Positions 13,766-17,319 of a stretch of 17,319 nt of DNA are shown here, piece by piece. The DNA is from an uncultured Oscillospiraceae bacterium (GTDB lineage: Bacteria; Bacillota; Clostridia; Oscillospirales; Acutalibacteraceae). A program made the translations under genes and the position numbers. The stretch is from positions 1 through 17,319 of the forward strand of contig CABQAA010000008.1 in assembly GCA_902461995.1 (NCBI GenBank). The letters are read 5' to 3'. Below the pieces are notes generated by a model. The model was not told where the DNA came from. It made no database searches and was given only the letters and a program-made list of their open reading frames with translations. How positions within the stretch are numbered: the stretch's first letter is position 1; each line of letters starts with the position of its first letter.

Positions 13766-14398
13766 ATGAATCTGATTCTGCTCGGCGCCCCCGGCGCCGG
13801 TAAGGGCACACAGGCTGAAGTGATCAGCGAAACCCTCAACATTCCCACTATCTCCACGGGCAATATGATCCGTGAAGCGCTGAAAAGCGGCACGGAGATG
13901 GGGCGGAAAGCCAAGGAATATGTCGATGCCGGCAAGCTCGTTCCCGACGAGGTGGTCATCGGCATCATCAAAGAACGCCTCGCGCAGTCCGACTGCGCGA
14001 ACGGGTTTATCCTGGACGGCTTTCCCCGCACCATTCCCCAAGCCGAGGCGCTTGACCGCATGGGCATCCTCATCGACCGCGTCATCGATATCGAGGTGGA
14101 CGACGAGACGATTGCCCGGCGTGTATCGGGCCGCCGTGCCTGCCCGGGCTGCGGCGCCACTTACCACGTCGACTATAAACGGCCGGCTGTGGAGGGCGTC
14201 TGCGACCGCTGCGGCGACACCCTTGTTCAGCGCAAGGATGACCATCCCGACACCGTGCGGGAACGCCTGCATGTCTATCATGAGCAAACCGAACCGCTCA
14301 AAAGCTATTACGCGGCTTCCGGCAAGCTGACCATCGTGGAAGGGCAGGAAGAAGTGGCCGATACCACCCGCCTGACTCTTGCCGCGCTTGAGGCGTAA
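13766..14398 (+). CDS. adk: Adenylate kinase, zinc-lid form
   Basis: The 210-residue enzyme converts ATP and AMP to two ADP in the cytoplasm. The P-loop GAPGAGKGT is at residues 7-15, the NMP-binding part spans about 30-59, DGFPRT is at 84-89, and the lid (about 121-158) has CPGC (126, 129) and CDRC (146, 149), the four-cysteine zinc site of many Gram-positive Adk proteins. The ATG at 13766 is set by AGGAGG nine bases upstream and the usual N-terminus MNLILLGAPG; the open frame upstream is ignored. Confidence 0.98.
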   Translation: MNLILLGAPGAGKGTQAEVISETLNIPTISTGNMIREALKSGTEMGRKAKEYVDAGKLVPDEVVIGIIKERLAQSDCANGFILDGFPRTIPQAEALDRMGILIDRVIDIEVDDETIARRVSGRRACPGCGATYHVDYKRPAVEGVCDRCGDTLVQRKDDHPDTVRERLHVYHEQTEPLKSYYAASGKLTIVEGQEEVADTTRLTLAALEA

Positions 14399-14400
14399 TC

Positions 14401-15147
14401 ATGATAGCCATCAAGAACAGCCGGGAACTCGCGCTGATGAAAGAAGCGTGTGTGGTCTCGGCCAGGGCGCTCAAGCTGGCCGGCGAGGCCGTCGAACCGG
14501 GGGTGACCACCGGGGAGATCGACCGCATTATCCGCAAGTATATCGAGAGCCAGGGGGCTAAGCCTTCCTTTCTCGGATACGGCGGATTCCCCGCCAGTGC
14601 CTGTATCTCTGTCAATGAAACGGTTATCCACGGCATACCCGGCAAGCGCGTGATCCATGAAGGCGATATCGTCAGCGTGGATGTGGGCGCGTATTTAAAC
14701 GGCTACCATGGCGACAATGCGGCCACTTTTGCTGCGGGGAGCATTTCCCCCAAGGCAAAGGCCCTGCTCGACGCGACGAAGGAGAGCCTGTACGAGGGCA
14801 TCCGGATGGCGGTGGCAGGCGGCCGCATCGGCGACATCGGCGCCGCTGTTCAGCGGTATGTCGAGGTGCGCGGTTACTCGGTGGTACGGCAGTTCGTCGG
14901 CCACGGAGTAGGTGCGAACCTGCACGAGGACCCCAGCGTCCCCAATTTTGGTACTCCCGGCCGCGGCCCACGGCTGCTTCCGGGCATGACAATCGCCATT
15001 GAACCCATGATCAATGCCGGTACCCATGAGGTGAAAATCCTCGGGGACGGCTGGACGACCGTGACCAGCGACGGTAAGCTGTCCGCTCATTTTGAGCATA
15101 CCGTTGCGATCACCCGGGACGGCCCCGTCATCCTGACGGTCGCCTGA
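14401..15147 (+). CDS. map: Methionine aminopeptidase, type I
   Basis: The 248-residue enzyme removes the initiator methionine from new proteins. All five metal ligands of the family are present: Asp94, Asp105, His168, Glu201 and Glu232, in the contexts VSVDVGAY, GYHGDNAATF, VGHGVG, IEPMI and HFEHTVAIT. There is no N-terminal zinc-finger extension, so it is the short type Ia form. It begins two bases after the adk stop; TTGAGG in the adk end is the likely binding site. Confidence 0.98.
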   Translation: MIAIKNSRELALMKEACVVSARALKLAGEAVEPGVTTGEIDRIIRKYIESQGAKPSFLGYGGFPASACISVNETVIHGIPGKRVIHEGDIVSVDVGAYLNGYHGDNAATFAAGSISPKAKALLDATKESLYEGIRMAVAGGRIGDIGAAVQRYVEVRGYSVVRQFVGHGVGANLHEDPSVPNFGTPGRGPRLLPGMTIAIEPMINAGTHEVKILGDGWTTVTSDGKLSAHFEHTVAITRDGPVILTVA

Positions 15148-15160
15148 AGGAGGTCCGGCT

Positions 15161-15481
15161 GTGGAAGAAAAGCGGCCCTTCCGGCGGGGCGATGCTACGG
15201 TGTCGCTGGCCGGTAAGGACAAGGGCCTCCCCCTCGCCGTTCTGTATGTGGAGGACGGCGGTGTGTTCCTGGCAAACGGCCGGGAGCATCCGCTCGCACG
15301 GCCCAAACGAAAGAATCCCCGGCATCTGGCGGCTCCGGTCGCCGTGCTGGACGAAGGATCAATGGCAACCAACCGTGAGCTCCGCCGGGCGCTGGCCGCG
15401 CTTTACAAACCGGCCAACAGCGAATCCGACGGATGCGACCGTCACAAGTGGGAGGTATGTACATGTCCAAAGCGGACGTAA
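15161..15481 (+). CDS. KOW-domain RNA-binding protein (L14e-like)
   Basis: The 106-residue product has a KOW motif at residues about 10-40 (RRGDATVSLAGKDKGLPLAV then a GGVFLANG turn), followed by a basic ARPKRKNPRHL segment and an alanine-rich helix, ending in CDRHKWEVCTCPKRT. Proteins of this type, related to archaeal/eukaryotic L14e, are often found between map and infA in Clostridia; their exact role is not settled, though ribosome or RNA association is expected. The start is GTG with AAGGAGG seven bases upstream. Its last 19 bases overlap the start of infA, so expression of the two is probably linked. Confidence 0.88.
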   Translation: MEEKRPFRRGDATVSLAGKDKGLPLAVLYVEDGGVFLANGREHPLARPKRKNPRHLAAPVAVLDEGSMATNRELRRALAALYKPANSESDGCDRHKWEVCTCPKRT

Positions 15482-15681
15482 TCGAACTGGAAGGCACCGT
15501 CGTGGAAGCACTGCCCAATGCCACGTTTCAGGTGCAGCTCGCGAACGGCCACCAAATCCTGGCGCATATTTCCGGCAAGCTGCGGATGAATTTCATCCGG
15601 ATTCTGCCGGGCGACAAGGTCACGGTGGAAATGTCCCCCTATGATTTGACCAAGGGGCGAATCACCTGGCGTACCAAATAA
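15463..15681 (+). CDS. infA: Translation initiation factor IF-1
   Basis: The 72-residue OB-fold protein is the exact usual length of IF-1, with MSKADVIELEGTVVEALPNA at the start and NFIRILPGDKVTVEMSPYDL near the end. IF-1 blocks the A site of the 30S subunit during initiation. The ATG at 15463 is selected by GGGAGG seven bases upstream; the in-frame ATGs at 15433 and 15457 would add non-conserved residues. It overlaps the KOW gene and is followed by a 219-nt structured spacer. Confidence 0.98.
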   Translation: MSKADVIELEGTVVEALPNATFQVQLANGHQILAHISGKLRMNFIRILPGDKVTVEMSPYDLTKGRITWRTK

Positions 15682-15900
15682 CCCCATTCACACGGAATTT
15701 CCTTTGAGCCGCCGGCTCTTCTTAACGGCCGCGGCATCCAAACCGATTTGTTATGACGGCGCCCTTTGGGCGCGCGAAGGAGTTGGATTGTGCCCTCGCT
15801 CCTATGGGCGGGTAAACCGCAGGAGACAAACTCGCGACGCGAGATCGGCTTCCGCATCCGGCACAAGCCCCAAGCCTTAGGAAAGGAATGAGTGATTAGC
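15682..15900 (+). promoter_or_regulatory. Structured infA-rpmJ spacer, candidate cis-acting RNA
   Basis: Hairpins GAGCC-gcc-GGCTC (15706-15718, followed by TTCTT) and GCGCCC-ttt-GGGCGC (15759-15773) precede a closed domain. TTGTGCC (15788-15794) pairs with GGCACAA (15860-15866) around two stems: CTCCT/AGGAG (15799-15803, 15821-15825) capped by GCGG-gtaaa-CCGC (15808-15820), and CTCGCG-a-CGCGAG (15831-15843). GGCTT in the junction (15847-15851) can pair with AAGCC outside the domain (15872-15876), forming a pseudoknot next to the rpmJ binding site. No promoter with good boxes is visible. A three-codon frame ATG-AGT-GAT-TAG (15888-15899) ends one base before the rpmJ ATG. Confidence 0.65.
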
Positions 15901-16014
15901 ATGAAAGTCCGGCCTTCTGTGAAAAAAATATGCGAGAAATGCAAGATCATCAAGCGTAAAGGCCGCATTATGGTCATCTGCGAAAATCCGAAGCACAAGC
16001 AGCGCCAGGGCTGA
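15901..16014 (+). CDS. rpmJ: 50S ribosomal protein L36, zinc-binding form
   Basis: The 37-residue protein MKVRPSVKKICEKC... has the zinc set Cys11, Cys14, Cys27 and His32 and ends KHKQRQG, which is the standard C+ form of L36. It is among the smallest ribosomal proteins and sits near the factor site. The Shine-Dalgarno AGGAAAGGA is about 13 bases from the ATG, longer than usual, with a tiny ATG-AGT-GAT-TAG frame in between; GAGTGA nearer the start may help. rpsM follows after 36 bases. Confidence 0.97.
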   Translation: MKVRPSVKKICEKCKIIKRKGRIMVICENPKHKQRQG

Positions 16015-16050
16015 TGCGGGCGCGTTTATTCGAAAGGAAGGATAGAATCT

Positions 16051-16419
16051 ATGGCACGTATAGCTGGTGTTGACCTGCCCAGAGACAAGCGCGTGGAAAT
16101 CGGCCTGACCTATATTTTCGGTATCGGCCGCCGCTCGTCCAACGAGATCCTCAAGGCGACCGGTGTGAGTCCCGACACCCGTGTGCGGGACCTGTCGGAA
16201 GACGAGGTTTCCAAGCTGCGGGAATATATCGATCACAACTTTACGGTGGAAGGCGACCTGCGCCGCGATATCGCATTTGATATCAAGCGTTTGATCGAAA
16301 TCGGCAGCTATCGCGGTGTCCGTCACCGCAAGAGCCTGCCGGTGCGGGGTCAGCGATCCAAGACCAACGCCCGTACCCGGAAGGGTCCCCGCAAGACGAT
16401 CGCCAACAAGAAGAAGTAA
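16051..16419 (+). CDS. rpsM: 30S ribosomal protein S13
   Basis: The 122-residue product begins MARIAGVDLPRDKRVEIGLT and carries the helix-two-turns-helix region and the signature RGVRHRKSLPVRGQRSKTNA, ending in the basic tail that reaches P-site tRNA. AAAGGAAGGAT precedes the ATG. In many bacteria rpsM opens the alpha operon and is the site of S4 feedback; here the structured RNA lies one gene earlier, before rpmJ. Confidence 0.98.
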   Translation: MARIAGVDLPRDKRVEIGLTYIFGIGRRSSNEILKATGVSPDTRVRDLSEDEVSKLREYIDHNFTVEGDLRRDIAFDIKRLIEIGSYRGVRHRKSLPVRGQRSKTNARTRKGPRKTIANKKK

Positions 16420-16434
16420 GCAGGAGGGATAAGA

Positions 16435-16845
16435 ATGGCTGCTGCCAAGACCACCGCGCGCAAGGGTGCGACCACCCGCCGCCGCAAGGAACGCAAGAAC
16501 ATCGAACGTGGCGCCGCGCATATCCAGTCCACGTTCAACAATACCATTGTCACCATCACGGATACGCAGGGCAACGCCCTGTCCTGGGCCAGCTCCGGCG
16601 AGCTCGGTTTCCGCGGTTCCCGGAAATCCACCCCGTTTGCCGCTCAGACGGCGGCTGAAACCGCCGCCCATGCGGCGATGGAACACGGGCTGAAGACCGT
16701 GGAAGTGTTCGTCAAGGGCCCGGGCGCCGGCCGTGAGGCCGCCATCCGCGCCCTGCAGACCGCCGGGCTTGAGGTCACCATGATCAAAGACGTGACCCCG
16801 GTCCCCCACAACGGATGCCGTCCTCCCAAAAGAAGACGCGTTTAA
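16435..16845 (+). CDS. rpsK: 30S ribosomal protein S11
   Basis: The 136-residue protein has an N-terminal basic extension (about 20 residues, rich in Lys/Arg/Ala) and the S11 core: HIQSTFNNTIVTITDTQGN, then VKGPGAGREAAIRALQ and VTPVPHNGCRPPKRRRV at the end. S11 lines the mRNA exit path with S7 and S21. GCAGGAGGG lies before the ATG. Length is within the family range. Confidence 0.98.
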   Translation: MAAAKTTARKGATTRRRKERKNIERGAAHIQSTFNNTIVTITDTQGNALSWASSGELGFRGSRKSTPFAAQTAAETAAHAAMEHGLKTVEVFVKGPGAGREAAIRALQTAGLEVTMIKDVTPVPHNGCRPPKRRRV

Positions 16846-16869
16846 TCGACTACAGGAGGTGCAACCAAT

Positions 16870-17319
16870 ATGGCTAGATATACCGGCCCGGTGTGCAGGC
16901 TTTGCCGCCGTGAAGGTCAAAAATTGTTTCTGAAGGGCGAGCGCTGCTACACCAAGAAGTGCTCCGTCGACCGCCGCTCCTATGCCCCCGGCCAGCATGG
17001 TCAGGCGCGCAACAAGAAGGCGTCTGAGTACGGCCGCCAGCTGCGTACCAAGCAGTATGCCAAGCGGTATTACGGCGTGCTGGAGAGCCAGTTCCACCAT
17101 TATTTTGAACTGGCCACCAAAATGCCGGGCGTGACCGGTGAAAATCTGCTCCGTCTGCTCGAATCCCGCCTGGACAACGTCGTCTATCGGCTGGGCTTTG
17201 CGAGCTCCCGTGCGCAGGCCCGTCAGCTCGTCACCCAGGGTCATTTCACCGTGAATGGCCGTAAGGTCAACATCCCGTCCTATCTGACCCGTCCGGGCCA
17301 GGTGGTCGCGGTCAAAGAC
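16870..17319 (+). CDS. rpsD: 30S ribosomal protein S4, start of gene, zinc-binding form
   Basis: The frame runs off the window end after 150 codons; complete S4 is about 200 residues. The N-terminus MARYTGPVCRLCRREGQ has four cysteines (9, 12, 26, 31) in a zinc-binding pattern, followed by PGQHGQARNKKASEYGRQL and the S4 domain starting near residue 105 (LESRLDNVVYRLGFASSRAQ). S4 nucleates 30S assembly and is the known translational repressor of the alpha operon in E. coli and of its own gene in Bacillus. AGGAGGTG lies ten bases before the ATG. Confidence 0.97.
   Translation, partial: MARYTGPVCRLCRREGQKLFLKGERCYTKKCSVDRRSYAPGQHGQARNKKASEYGRQLRTKQYAKRYYGVLESQFHHYFELATKMPGVTGENLLRLLESRLDNVVYRLGFASSRAQARQLVTQGHFTVNGRKVNIPSYLTRPGQVVAVKD

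Noticed and set aside
12335..14287. A 650-codon open frame on the minus strand opposite secY and adk
   Set aside because: It mirrors high-GC coding sequence on the other strand, has His/Asp-rich low-complexity text, no binding site and no domain.
15682..15900. A known riboswitch class (TPP, FMN, cobalamin, lysine, glycine, THF, ZTP, fluoride) in the infA-rpmJ spacer
   Set aside because: None of the core sequences of these classes that I could recall is present; only the stems described are seen.
15877..17244. A 455-codon open frame on the minus strand opposite rpmJ, rpsM, rpsK and rpsD
   Set aside because: It is an antisense by-product of the third-position GC in four well-defined ribosomal protein genes.
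1..17319. CRISPR array, insertion sequence, integrase, tRNA or rRNA genes
   Set aside because: No spaced direct repeats, transposase or integrase frames, or tRNA/rRNA-like sequences were found on reading both strands by eye.

Overview
The window is the conserved ribosomal-protein superoperon (S10, spc and start of alpha) of a GC-rich low-branching Firmicute, most likely a member of the class Clostridia, perhaps Oscillospirales/Ruminococcaceae. The assignment rests on the gene order rpsJ to rpsD with secY-adk-map, a KOW-domain gene between map and infA, strong AAGGAGG-type ribosome binding sites, a zinc-type S14, and a B12-dependent ribonucleotide reductase next door. No 16S or tRNA is present, so the taxonomy is inference.

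Layout. Bases 1-1185 hold the 3' part of nrdJ. Bases 1186-1524 are non-coding and carry two strong hairpins between converging transcripts. Bases 1525-2486 hold three very small Xre/Cro-type helix-turn-helix regulators. The first two are on the minus strand. The third is divergent from the second, and the 107 bp between those two carries two perfect dyads over a good promoter. A terminator (2487-2538) closes this patch. A near-consensus promoter (2548-2576) then starts the ribosomal operon, with about 340 nt of structured 5' leader before rpsJ.

From 2924 to the window end every gene is on the plus strand and tightly packed: rpsJ, rplC, rplD, rplW, rplB, rpsS, rplV, rpsC, rplP, rpmC, rpsQ, rplN, rplX, rplE, rpsN, rpsH, rplF, rplR, rpsE, rpmD, rplO, secY, adk, map, a KOW-domain gene, infA, rpmJ, rpsM, rpsK and the start of rpsD. 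Many neighbours overlap (TAATG or ATGA junctions), which points to one coupled transcript. The products build both ribosomal subunits, start translation (IF-1), remove the initiator methionine (Map), insert proteins into the membrane (SecY) and balance adenylates (Adk).

The genes themselves are ordinary. The unusual material is in the few long gaps: the S10 leader and the rpsJ-rplC, rplW-rplB, secY-adk and infA-rpmJ spacers are dense with perfect inverted repeats that lack U-tracts, so they look like RNA control or processing elements rather than terminators. The rplW-rplB and infA-rpmJ spacers share an identical 14-nt hairpin sequence and a 9-nt 3' motif. The infA-rpmJ spacer can fold into a closed three-way junction with a possible pseudoknot just before the rpmJ ribosome binding site. 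These spacers and the small xre switch are the best candidates for undescribed biology here. All foldings were done by eye.
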